A stretch of DNA of 64,000 bases from Pseudomonas antarctica (GTDB taxonomy: Bacteria; Pseudomonadota; Gammaproteobacteria; Pseudomonadales; Pseudomonadaceae), in NCBI RefSeq assembly GCF_900624995.1, contig NZ_UYXQ01000016.1, positions 1-64,000 on the forward strand, given 5' to 3'. Below, in pieces: positions 18,081 through 25,982 of this stretch. How positions within the stretch are numbered: the first letter of the stretch is position 1; every line of letters starts with the position of its first letter. The notes under the pieces are model-generated. The model was not told the DNA's origin and made no database searches. It was given only the letters and a program-made list of their open reading frames with translations. A program made the position numbers and the translations under genes.

Positions 18081-18417
18081 AAGCAGGCTCCTAGAATTTA
18101 ATGGAGCCGCTCCCAATCACTTCCACATGATGGGTGGCGACTGTACGCAGGTGGGGAAGACCTTGGATCTAGGAACCCGGCGCACCCCAAAGTGCCCCGC
18201 GCACAGCCGCCATAACAAAAATAACGGCAACAAAAAAGCGCCCGCTACACGCTATAGGCGCTTGTGCGTCCAGATCAAGGTCGGGCTTGCACACCCGTTC
18301 GCTGATTTTGCAGCGACCAGGGAAGGTTTACGGCGAGGTTGATCAGACGCACCCCGAAATCTGTGTAGGGCAAATCTTCACATGCATTTGCTGGTAGCTA
18401 TCACAAGATATAGGGAG
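18081..18417. other. Non-coding spacer upstream of the DUF6124 pseudogene
   Basis: I see no gene in this stretch. The one clear element is a minus-strand terminator at 18231-18263, listed separately. The rest contains no recognisable protein motif, REP core or promoter. Confidence 0.5.
18231..18263 (-). terminator. Intrinsic terminator, minus strand, downstream of the structured repeats
   Basis: Read on the minus strand, AAGCGCC pairs with GGCGCTT across a 14-base loop and runs into six T's. It would stop transcription that came leftward through the two structured repeats at 18418-18586 before it reached the DUF6124 pseudogene. Confidence 0.65.
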
Positions 18418-18489
18418 GTGGCTGTACACAGAGTGGTAGACCGGTCATAGAAACGCGGCAGGCCGAAGCCTCCCATGCACAGCCGCCAC
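18418..18489 (-). ncRNA. Structured repeat, copy A (candidate RNA domain)
   Basis: On the minus strand this 72-base unit folds as a three-way structure. The outer stem is GGCTGTGCA with TGTACAGCC (one mismatch). An inner hairpin AGGC-TTCG-GCCT carries a stable C(UUCG)G tetraloop. A second hairpin is closed by CCG/CGG around the loop CGTTTCTATGA. It aligns over its whole length with copy B, with stem changes that preserve pairing. The ORFs crossing it are not convincing proteins. No named RNA family is recognised. Confidence 0.6.
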
Positions 18490-18507
18490 AAAGCAGCCTT
18501 AAAAAGG

Positions 18508-18586
18508 GTGAGCCGTACGCAGATTGGTCGACCGGGCAATGGGAAACCCGGCAGGGCTTGGCCCTCCTGCGTACGGCTCGGTCCAC
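18508..18586 (-). ncRNA. Structured repeat, copy B (candidate RNA domain)
   Basis: The second unit begins 90 bases after copy A. Its outer stem is a perfect 13-base inverted repeat, GAGCCGTACGCAG at 18510-18522 with CTGCGTACGGCTC at 18567-18579. On the minus strand the inner hairpins are AGGGC-CAA-GCCCT and CCGGG/CCCGG around the loop TTTCCCATTG. Compared with copy A, stem bases differ in a paired way, while the loop GTTTC and the segment GACCGG / GTCxACCA are kept. This favours selection on structure. Confidence 0.6.
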
Positions 18587-18779
18587 ATAATGCAGAGCGG
18601 TTAAATGACTGGGCGTAGGGAAAGTCTTGTTCAGCGTGCGTCAGCACCAAGCCTCTCTAGCCGCGTGGTTAGCGCGGCCTTAACAATCGGATGCCATTGA
18701 TTGGTAAGTTCGCTGCTCAATGGATGCCAGAAGCATCGAAACGCATGGCCCCATCATTTTCTGCAAAAGCGGTCCAGGT

Positions 18780-19151
18780 GTCCGCAAGCGCTACCGAAAC
18801 CTGGCATGGGTGAAATGCCCGGGTTTGGCGAGTGAGCTTGGAATATCAGGTTCCCATGACGACGCGACGTTGGCGCATGTTGAAGCGTCGGTGCGCTATG
18901 GCATGACCATCGCCAAATTCCCCACTACGCTTGAAGCGGCGAAGGGCTGCCAGGCGCTGAACATGAAAGTCTTGATGGTCGCGCCGAACGTGGTGCGCGG
19001 TGGGTCGCACTCGGGTAATGTGGCCGCCGCGGGCCTGACTGATCGCGGTGAAATTGCCATTGGCCTGCGCGTCGACCTGGTGCAAGCCAAGCGCCGCGCA
19101 GGGCGGCCTGTGGTGCAACAAGTATGGCGACAAGCGAAGAGGGTGTTTTGA
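18780..19151 (+). pseudogene. phnM: phnM remnant (RPnTP diphosphatase), 5' and internal parts lost
   Basis: The reading frame contains two separate pieces of PhnM, the alpha-D-ribose 1-methylphosphonate 5-triphosphate diphosphatase of the C-P lyase pathway. The first is GSHDDATLAHVEASVRYGM, then MTIAKFPTTLEAAKGCQALN and VLMVAPNVVRGGSHSGNVAA, the central amidohydrolase region. It is joined directly to the C-terminal DRGEIAIGLRVDLVQAKRR. About 70 residues are missing between them, together with roughly the first 190, so the metal site is incomplete. An open frame extends upstream to 18720 but without PhnM similarity. It overlaps phnN by TGATG, as in intact phn operons. Confidence 0.75.
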
Positions 19152-19723
19152 TGGCAGGCAGGTTGATCTATCTCATCGGGCCATCGGGTTCGGGCAAGGA
19201 CAGCCTGCTGGATGCCGCGCGCCCGCGCTTGGGCGAACGCGGCTGCCGCATTGTGCGCCGCGTGATTACCCGTTCGGCCGAGGCGGTGGGCGAAGCGGCC
19301 CAAGGCGTGAGCCCGGAGCAGTTCGCCGCGATGGACGCTGAGGGCGCGTTTGCCCTGAGCTGGCACGCCAATGGGTTGTCCTATGGCATTCCCAAGGCAA
19401 TCGACGCGTGGCTGGCGGCGGGAGACGACGTGCTGGTCAATGGCTCTCGTGCGTATTTGGCACAGACGCGCGAGCGTTATCCCGCATTGCTGGTGTTGTT
19501 GCTGACGGTAGATCAAGCCGTGTTGCACCAGCGCTTGGTCGCGCGTGGGCGTGAGTCCCTGGCCGATATCGAAGAGCGCCTGGCGCGCAATGCGCGGTTC
19601 ACCGCTGAGCTGATTGCGGGCAGTGGTTCGGGGTTGTTTGTGCTGGACAATTCCGGCCCGCTTGAACACACCGTCGAGCGCTTGCTGTGCTGCCTTGACC
19701 ATGGGCACTCGGCCTGCGCCTGA
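19151..19723 (+). CDS. phnN: Ribose 1,5-bisphosphate phosphokinase PhnN
   Basis: The 190-residue kinase converts ribose 1,5-bisphosphate to PRPP with ATP, the salvage step after C-P lyase. It starts MAGRLIYLIGPSGSGKDSLL, with a P-loop at residues 10-17, and has the guanylate-kinase-like fold of PhnN (RIVRRVITRSAEA, SWHANGLSYGIP, VLVNGSRAYL). The ATG at 19151 overlaps the phnM remnant stop; a start at 19124 would extend into phnM. It is the only intact gene between two broken phn genes, and the C-P lyase core genes are absent from the window. Confidence 0.88.
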   Translation: MAGRLIYLIGPSGSGKDSLLDAARPRLGERGCRIVRRVITRSAEAVGEAAQGVSPEQFAAMDAEGAFALSWHANGLSYGIPKAIDAWLAAGDDVLVNGSRAYLAQTRERYPALLVLLLTVDQAVLHQRLVARGRESLADIEERLARNARFTAELIAGSGSGLFVLDNSGPLEHTVERLLCCLDHGHSACA

Positions 19724-20066
19724 CCTTGCTCGGCACGGGCGACGCGCGCCAAGTTCCGGTGTATGGCTGCGAGTGCGTTGCGTGCGATCTTGCGCGCAGC
19801 GATGCAAGCCTGCGCCGCCGACCACGTTGGCCCTGTTGCAACACGAGCCGCTGGATGTGTTGGTGCTGGATTGCACCCTGCCGCCGCAGCCGCAAGCACC
19901 GCGCAATCACAATGACCTGACGCTGGCGTTACAGAGCATTGAGGACACCGGCGCGCAATTGGGCGTGCTGACGCACGTGGGGCATACGCTGGATGCGTGG
20001 TTGTTGACTCATCAGCGCGCGTTGCCCAGGCATGTGACGGTGGCGTGGGATGGCCGGATTCTTTGA
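19714..20066 (+). pseudogene. phnP: phnP remnant with large internal deletion
   Basis: The first part reads LTLLGTGDARQVPVYGCECV then ACDLARSDASLRRRP, the zinc-binding N-terminus of the PhnP cyclic phosphodiesterase. A frame change at about 19818-19825 then jumps to TLALLQHEPLDVLVLDCTL and RNHNDLTLALQSI, which is the family's C-terminal third, ending AWDGRIL. The middle, about 120-130 residues including the HxHxDH metal site, is missing, and the normal ATG appears as CTG. PhnP opens ribose 1,2-cyclic phosphate 5-phosphate; this copy cannot be active. Confidence 0.8.
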
Positions 20067-20091
20067 ACACCGCATAACCCCATGTTGATCT

Positions 20092-20787
20092 CTATTGCCC
20101 CACGGTCTCAATTCCAAAGCGGTCTGCGATGGCTTTGCGTCCCTTGGCTGTTAACCCCAATGCCCGACTGTCCAGGTCCTGGGTCACCCATTCACGGCGG
20201 ATAACACACCGCAGAAATGCCGCGCCCAAAGCACCGGCCAGGTGCGGGCGGCGCATGCTCCAGTCCAGGCACGCACAGGCGAAACGTCGGCGTTGCGTAC
20301 GTAGTGCAGCCACCTCGACGCCCAGTTCGATCATCGCTGTTTCACCGGGCACGCTGAGCTGATAAACCCCGTCGCCCATCAGCCAGCCGGCCCCGATGAA
20401 ATAGTCATGCAGCTGTACCGCGAGGGTGCCTGCCATGTGGTCGTAGCAGGTGCGGGCGAATTGCAGGCGATTGGGTGTCTTTGAGACGAACGTTTTGCTC
20501 GCAGTGCGGCTGATCACCATCAAGCCCTCGATGGCGTGTGCTACTGGCGGGCCGGCCAAGCTGTAGTAGCGATGGCGCCCCTGCGTGTGCAACTTGAGCA
20601 GCCCGTCGTCCTTTAGCCTGGCCAAGTGGGCGCTGGCGGTGGACGTGCTCACGCCGGCAACCACCGCCATCTCGGTGCTGGTACGCGCGTGGCCGTCCAT
20701 CAGCGAACAGAGCATTTTCGTTCGCGCAGGCTCTGCAATCGCTCCCGCTATTTGTGAGAGCGCAGCGTCATCGTCGTGGGCGTTCAT
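20092..20787 (-). CDS. ArsR-family winged-helix regulator
   Basis: The 231-residue protein has an ArsR-type winged helix at about residues 5-95: IAGAIAEPARTKMLCSLMDG, then TSTEMAVVAGVSTSTASAHL and LKLHTQGRHRYYSLAGP. A C-terminal half of about 130 residues has no motif I recognise; no CxC metal site is visible in the recognition helix, so it is unlikely to be an arsenic sensor. The ATG at 20787 gives the normal N-terminus. It is divergent from the cytochrome P450 gene, with 75 bases between the starts, and may control that gene. Confidence 0.85.
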   Translation of the reverse strand: MNAHDDDAALSQIAGAIAEPARTKMLCSLMDGHARTSTEMAVVAGVSTSTASAHLARLKDDGLLKLHTQGRHRYYSLAGPPVAHAIEGLMVISRTASKTFVSKTPNRLQFARTCYDHMAGTLAVQLHDYFIGAGWLMGDGVYQLSVPGETAMIELGVEVAALRTQRRRFACACLDWSMRRPHLAGALGAAFLRCVIRREWVTQDLDSRALGLTAKGRKAIADRFGIETVGQ

Positions 20788-20862
20788 ATTTCGTTCCTGA
20801 GCGAATCGTTGCCGTGTGAGAGAGCCGATAGTAACGCTTCTTTTGTGAACAGGAAGTGCCAA

Positions 20863-21981
20863 ATGACCCCGCTGCAAGCTGCTACCCACGCTGATCCTTA
20901 CGCTTACTACGCAAGCCTGAGACGCAATGCGCAGTTGGGGTTCGATGCTTCCCTTGGGCTGTGGGTCGCCAGTACGGCAAAGGCGGTCGAAGCCGTGTTG
21001 ATGCATCCCGACTGTCGGGTGCGCCCGTCGCACGAGCCGGTACCTGCGGCGATCGCGAGCGGTGCGGCGGGGCAGGTATTCTCAAAGCTAATGCGCATGA
21101 ACGAAGGGGTGGCGCACCGGTGCCCGAGGGCCGTGGTCGAGCCCGCGCTGGCCACTGTGGATGCGCAGCGTATTGCCGGGGTGGTAAAGCAACTCGGTGC
21201 TTGCATGCATAACCTGGACGACTGGATGTTCACGTTGCCGGTCGCGGTGGTCGGGTCTCTGCTGGGCGTGCCCGGCGATCGTTTAAGTAGCGTCGCCGAT
21301 CAGACACGTACGTTTGTCGCTTGCCTTTCGCCGCTGAGCAGCACAACGCAATTGCGTTATGCCGACGCGGCTGCTGTGTACCTGCGGCAGATGGTCAGTG
21401 GTGGGCTTGAGCAGACAGATTTACTCAAGACGCTTATCGGCGGTGCCTGGGCCGACCCGGACGCACTGACCGCCAACCTGATCGGCTTGCTGTCCCAAAC
21501 GTGCGAGGCGACTGCCGGGCTGATTGGCAATACGCTGGTAGCACTGGCTCGGCGGCCCGACCTGCTTGAATACCTTCAGCGCGTGCCGGCCTCGGTGAAA
21601 GCGCTGGTGGAAGAGGTTGCCCGCTACGATTCGCCGGTACAGAACACCCGGCGATTTGTGGCCGCACGCTGCTCGATTGGCCACAGCGTTTTAGAGGAAG
21701 GCGACACCGTCCTGGTGTTACTGGCTGCTGCCAATCGGGACCCCAAGGCGAACCCTGACCCGGACAGTTTGGTGCTTGAGCGCCCTCATCGGCGAATCTT
21801 CAGCTTCGGCGCGGGCAACCATCAATGCCCTGGCCAAACACTCGCGTTGGCCATCGCTTCGCAAGCGCTTCTGGCCTTACTGCGCCAGCCGAGTGTATGG
21901 GCGGGGGCTGGTCAGTGCGGGTACTGGCCGTCGCTGAATGGGCGTATCCCGCGGTTTCAACAAGACGACCTGAACCGGTGA
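20863..21981 (+). CDS. Cytochrome P450
   Basis: The 372-residue soluble bacterial P450 has the heme-binding loop FSFGAGNHQCPGQ (Cys about residue 329), the K-helix ExxR as EVARYDSPVQ, and a substrate/heme-propionate region NTRRFVA. The oxygen-activating I-helix reads LLSQTCEATAGLIGNTL: the acidic residue is kept, but the usual following threonine appears as alanine. AGGAAG lies seven bases before the ATG. No ferredoxin or reductase gene is adjacent, so it must borrow electron carriers. The substrate is unknown. The divergent ArsR-type gene is the likely regulator. Confidence 0.92.
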   Translation: MTPLQAATHADPYAYYASLRRNAQLGFDASLGLWVASTAKAVEAVLMHPDCRVRPSHEPVPAAIASGAAGQVFSKLMRMNEGVAHRCPRAVVEPALATVDAQRIAGVVKQLGACMHNLDDWMFTLPVAVVGSLLGVPGDRLSSVADQTRTFVACLSPLSSTTQLRYADAAAVYLRQMVSGGLEQTDLLKTLIGGAWADPDALTANLIGLLSQTCEATAGLIGNTLVALARRPDLLEYLQRVPASVKALVEEVARYDSPVQNTRRFVAARCSIGHSVLEEGDTVLVLLAAANRDPKANPDPDSLVLERPHRRIFSFGAGNHQCPGQTLALAIASQALLALLRQPSVWAGAGQCGYWPSLNGRIPRFQQDDLNR

Positions 21982-22251
21982 CGCTTTTATATGAAAACGA
22001 AGTGTCGGGTTTTGTGTGCGGGCGATGTTTAAGTTGATGTGTAATTGTAGGTTTTTATGTGCGCCCCTTTCTTCTTGCGCCTATGTTTACGGGCGATGGG
22101 CGTGTTGTCGGGCGTCTTAATGTTTGAAAGTGAAATACTATCGGGTTGGCGTTAGGTGTTTCTCTGTGGGACTTTAAGGTCGCGGTTAGTTAGGGCGTCG
22201 CGGTCATGGCCTTTTGTTCAGGTTGATTATAAAGTTTTTCAAAGGATGTTT

Positions 22252-24222
22252 ATGAGAGTTGCTAATTCGTTTGTTAATCATCATGCACCGATGTTTAATC
22301 GTGCGGTCAAAAAAGCCTCTTTCACTACCGATGAGGCCGCCAGGCAGATACTGCGAGGCGGATACCGGCATTACGATCGTAATGGCGACGGAAAAATCGA
22401 ATTGTCTTTCACCCTTGACGCAGCGTTCTCTGCACAACAGAAAGCCTCGATTCGCAAAGCGCTGCAGGCCTGGCAGGAGGTGACCAACATTGTATTCAAA
22501 GAACCCTCGGCGTCCGCGGACGGTTCAATAACAATCAAGGCGAACCCTGAAACCAGTGGTGGGAAGTCACACTTGCCTGATCTGTATCACGCTGACATGA
22601 CCACCATTATCGGAACTAAGGGCGCTTCTGATACGCCGCAAAATGGCGATTATTTTTTATTAACCGCTGTTCATGAAGTGGGGCATGCCATTGGTCTCGG
22701 GCACCCCGGTGACTATGGTAAAGGTGTGGGCAGTTATGCCGATACGCCTTATGAGCAAGACACCAGAGCCCACAGCGTAATGAGTTATTGGCGCGAAACC
22801 AATCAACCGGGTCATGATTTTCGGCGCCGTGAACCTTCCCTGCTTATGAAAGATGATATTGCAGCGGCGCAGCAACCCTACGGTGCCAACTTAACGACCC
22901 GGAATACGGACACCACCTATGGTTTTAACGCCACTGCCGGCGCCAGTGCCTTCAACCTTAAAGGCGCGAACGACACCGCTCTATTTTCAATCTGGGACGG
23001 TGGGGGCAATGACACGTTGGATTTTTCCGGGTTTTCCCAACACCAGAAAATCAACTTGCGCGCTGAGTCGTATTCCAGCGTTGGCGGCTTGAAGGGCAAT
23101 GTTTCCATTGCCAAGGGGGTTGTCTTGGAAAACGCCATCGGCGGTCCGGGCGACGACGACATTCAGGGTAATGAGGTTGGCAACAGGCTGCGTGGCGGCG
23201 GCGGTGCGGATCAGTTGAGAGGCGGCGGCGGCGCGGATGTTTTTGTTTACGATTGGGCGAATGACTCTACGCTCGCCAGGCCAGACAACATTGTGGATTT
23301 CGTGAGTGGGACGGACAAGATTGATCTCAGCGGCCTATTCAAAAACTACTCAATCAAGCATTTCAAGGTGGTCGAGCGTTTGACAGGGCGAGCTGGCGAG
23401 ATCGTTCTCAGCCATGATCAGAACAGCGGGAACGGCAGCTTGAGCGTTGACCTGACAGGGCGTGGCAAAGCCGATCTGTTTATCAAGAGTGTGGGCGGGA
23501 TTCGTGCCAGTGACGTGGTCACTGGCACTGGCGTTACGCAACTGAGCGCCGTACGCAGCCCGACACCGAATCCTGAGCGTGGCATCAACCCCCACGATAC
23601 GGTCTACGGGTTCAACGCCAACACCGGTGACAGCGCCAGCAGCCTGCATGCCGGGAGCAGCGCCCCCGACTTCGCCATTCGCGACACCGGCGGCAATGAC
23701 ACCCTGGACTTTTCCGGCTTCACACAGAACCAGGTCATCGACTTGCGCCATAACTCAGCCTCCAGCGTAGGCGGCTTGCGCAATAACGTCGCCATCGCTG
23801 AAGGCGTCACGCTGGAGAATGCTATCGGCGGCTCAGGCCGAGACCGGATCATAGGCAACGCTGTGAACAACGTCATCACGGGCGGTGGCGGTGGCGATGA
23901 ACTCTGGGGCGTGGGCGGTAGAAACACGTTCAAATATGCCAAGGTCAGTGATTCGAGCGCTTACGACCCTGACCGGCTCATGGATTTCACCAGTGGCGAA
24001 GACGCTATTGATCTGACAGCCCTGGCAAACGAGCTGGGAACCTCCTTGCACCTGGTTGAGAACTATACGGGGCGTATTGGCGATACCGTCGTCACGTATG
24101 ACCCACAGAGCGGCCGCTCCTTTGTGGGCGTCGACCTGCTGGGGCGGCGGTATTCGGATTTCCTGATTCAAAGCTCGCGGTTGATCAAGCCGCAGGACGT
24201 GCTCGGCCTGGCTGCCCGCTAG
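22252..24222 (+). CDS. Serralysin-like (M10B) metalloprotease with duplicated C-terminal module
   Basis: The 656-residue protein has an N-terminal zinc protease domain, with the HExxHxxGxxH motif in HEVGHAIGLGHPGDYG and a Met-turn in SVMSYW. Two copies of the M10 C-terminal module follow (about 235-440 and 465-656). Each carries YGFNA, GGNDTLDFSGF, SSVGGL...N(V)(S/A)IA and LENAIGG; RTX-like glycine repeats are clearest in the first. Serralysins are normally about 480 residues with one module. There is no Sec signal; such proteases leave by type I secretion through a C-terminal signal, but no transporter or inhibitor gene is adjacent. ATG 22252 is chosen because AAAGG lies six bases upstream. 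Confidence 0.88.
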   Translation: MRVANSFVNHHAPMFNRAVKKASFTTDEAARQILRGGYRHYDRNGDGKIELSFTLDAAFSAQQKASIRKALQAWQEVTNIVFKEPSASADGSITIKANPETSGGKSHLPDLYHADMTTIIGTKGASDTPQNGDYFLLTAVHEVGHAIGLGHPGDYGKGVGSYADTPYEQDTRAHSVMSYWRETNQPGHDFRRREPSLLMKDDIAAAQQPYGANLTTRNTDTTYGFNATAGASAFNLKGANDTALFSIWDGGGNDTLDFSGFSQHQKINLRAESYSSVGGLKGNVSIAKGVVLENAIGGPGDDDIQGNEVGNRLRGGGGADQLRGGGGADVFVYDWANDSTLARPDNIVDFVSGTDKIDLSGLFKNYSIKHFKVVERLTGRAGEIVLSHDQNSGNGSLSVDLTGRGKADLFIKSVGGIRASDVVTGTGVTQLSAVRSPTPNPERGINPHDTVYGFNANTGDSASSLHAGSSAPDFAIRDTGGNDTLDFSGFTQNQVIDLRHNSASSVGGLRNNVAIAEGVTLENAIGGSGRDRIIGNAVNNVITGGGGGDELWGVGGRNTFKYAKVSDSSAYDPDRLMDFTSGEDAIDLTALANELGTSLHLVENYTGRIGDTVVTYDPQSGRSFVGVDLLGRRYSDFLIQSSRLIKPQDVLGLAAR

Positions 24223-24255
24223 CGCTAAAAGTACCCCGGCGAGGCGCTGACAAGC

Positions 24256-24330
24256 TCACGCATTGATCAGCGCTTGGGCGTACTCGACAAACGCCCGTGC
24301 CTTGGCACTTGCCAGCCTGCTCGTTGGGAA
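24256..24330 (-). pseudogene. 3' end of a lysR-type regulator gene
   Basis: The minus strand reads MMFPTSRLASAKARAFVEYA then QALINA and a stop. This is the characteristic C-terminal tail of LysR-type regulators, where the effector domain closes with MFP(S/P)xRxxSAKxRAFVE. Only about 25 residues remain; the sequence to the right switches to a hicB-like frame on the plus strand. It is a fragment, recognised by pattern only. Confidence 0.55.
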
Positions 24331-24334
24331 CATC

Positions 24335-24601
24335 ATGCTGCAAGAGATCGCGGCCGAAGGCGGGGCGAGTCCGATGCCAACGTCGGTGGCCAACCATCAC
24401 GCTCATGAAGAATACGCGGGCATGGGCCGGGGAATGCTGGCGTTGGGCATCTCGCCCTATCTGGGCAAAACCGAGAAGGTCAATGTGACCTTGCCCGGTT
24501 ATGTCATCCAGCGAATCGACCGTTATGTGCGTGAGCACAAGGTCAAAAGCCGCTCGTCATTTCTGGCGGATGCGGCCTTGCAGAAGTGGGTGCGTTCCTG
24601 A
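24335..24601 (+). pseudogene. hicB: hicB antitoxin remnant (C-terminal part)
   Basis: From about 24335 the plus strand encodes EIAAEGGASPMPTSVANHHA, then EEYAGMGRGMLALGISPYLG and KTEKVNVTLPGYVIQRIDRY followed by KSRSSFLADAALQKW. This is the C-terminal half of HicB antitoxins, including the ribbon-helix-helix DNA-binding segment. The N-terminal half is replaced by a lysR tail on the other strand, and no hicA toxin gene is present. An open frame from 24263 could still yield a chimeric protein, but I regard it as a relic. Confidence 0.6.
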
Positions 24602-24607
24602 GGGCAC

Positions 24608-25804
24608 TCAGGCGGTTGCGACCGAGGCACCACGCCAAGCACTAAGGAAGCGTAACAACGCCACCAGCGGGAACGCGCTGCCCACCAGCATGACGCCCAG
24701 CCACCCGCCGTGTTCATACACGCTGCTGGCAATTGCCGAACCGAACGCGCCGCCGATGAAGATGCTGGTCATGTACAGCGCGTTCAGGCGGCTGCGGCTG
24801 TTGGCGTCGAGGGCGTAAATAGCACGTTGGCCGAGGACCATGTTCATCTGCACGCAAAAATCCAGCACCACGCCGGTCACCGCCAGGCCGATCACGCTGT
24901 ACAACGGGTGTACAAAGGCCGGCAGGAAACTCAAGGCACCCAACAGCATCGCCAGCAGCGAGGCGCGATGGGTATGGCCGGCATCGGCCAGGCGGCCGGC
25001 GATGGGCGCGGCGATGGCGCCGATGGCGCCTACCAGGGCGAAGATCGCGATCTGGGTTTGGCTCAGGCCATGGTTGCGCACCAGTTCCAGCGGGGCGGCG
25101 GTCCAGAACAGGCTGAACGTGGCGAACATGCAGCCTTGGTAAAACGCGCGCTGGCGCAGTACCGGTTGCTCACGCAGCAGGGTGCCCAGCGAGCGCAGCA
25201 ACTGGCCGTAGCTGGCACTATGGTCGGGCTGACGTTTGGGGATAGTCATCAGCAATACCACGCTGATGAACGCCATCAACGCGGCGGCGGCCATGAACAT
25301 CGCACGCCAGCCAAAGTGGTCAGCCACCACGCTGGACACCGGGCGTGCCAGCAGGATACCCAGCAGCAAGCCGCCCATGATGCTGCCAACCACGCGGCCA
25401 CGGGACTCGGCCGGCGCCAGGTGTGCGGCCAGCGGGATCAGAATTTGCACCGAGACGGAGCTGAACCCGATCAGCAGCGACACAAGAAGGAACAAATTCG
25501 GCTGCTCGGTGAACGCAGCACCCAGTAGGCTGGCGATGGCCACTACGGTGGTGGTGATCATCAGCTTGCGGTTTTCCAGCAGGTCGCCCAGTGGCACCAG
25601 GAAGAACAGGCCCAAGGCGTAACCGATTTGCGTCAGGGACACGATCAGACTGGCCATCGCCGGGGTCAGGCCGATGTCCGGCGCAATCAATTCGATGATC
25701 GGTTGGGCGTAATAGATGTTGGCCACAATGGCACCGCAGCAGAACGCAAAAAGCATCACCATGCCTCGGGTCATGGTGCCTGTAGCGTGTGGGCTAGCGT
25801 TCAT
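24608..25804 (-). CDS. Major facilitator superfamily transporter
   Basis: The 398-residue protein has 12 hydrophobic segments and MFS hallmarks: the motif-A-like loop PLGDLLENRKLM between helices 2 and 3 and GRVVGSIMGGLLLGILLARP in helix 5. The pattern (YYAQPIIELIAPDIGLTPA, then GVVLDFCVQMNMVLGQRAIY) is that of the YnfM/arabinose-efflux-like group. It is an inner-membrane drug or metabolite exporter of unknown substrate. I use the ATG at 25804; an upstream start would cross the promoter region. It is divergent from the DUF5666 gene and ends six bases from the hicB remnant. Confidence 0.88.
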   Translation of the reverse strand: MNASPHATGTMTRGMVMLFAFCCGAIVANIYYAQPIIELIAPDIGLTPAMASLIVSLTQIGYALGLFFLVPLGDLLENRKLMITTTVVAIASLLGAAFTEQPNLFLLVSLLIGFSSVSVQILIPLAAHLAPAESRGRVVGSIMGGLLLGILLARPVSSVVADHFGWRAMFMAAAALMAFISVVLLMTIPKRQPDHSASYGQLLRSLGTLLREQPVLRQRAFYQGCMFATFSLFWTAAPLELVRNHGLSQTQIAIFALVGAIGAIAAPIAGRLADAGHTHRASLLAMLLGALSFLPAFVHPLYSVIGLAVTGVVLDFCVQMNMVLGQRAIYALDANSRSRLNALYMTSIFIGGAFGSAIASSVYEHGGWLGVMLVGSAFPLVALLRFLSAWRGASVATA

Positions 25805-25982
25805 GATGTTCTCGTAAAAGCGAAGGAAGGTGGCGTGCGAGAGTAAAGACAACGCCAGCGCCGTAGTAGGGCGCTGTCAGTGATATCACTCATGCCGCAA
25901 ATTAATGACTGAAACGTTAACTTTTGAGTCGAACGGCAATGATACATTCAGTCACAACTGCCGAAACAGGAAATTCAATTTC

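Noticed and set aside
18508..18586. Possibility that the structured repeats are integron attC sites or hammerhead ribozymes
   Set aside because: The R'/R'' attC core sites and the CTGATGA core of hammerheads are absent.
18378..18650. A 90-codon minus-strand frame across the structured repeats
   Set aside because: The peptide simply repeats the palindromic units; structure, not coding, explains the conservation between copies.
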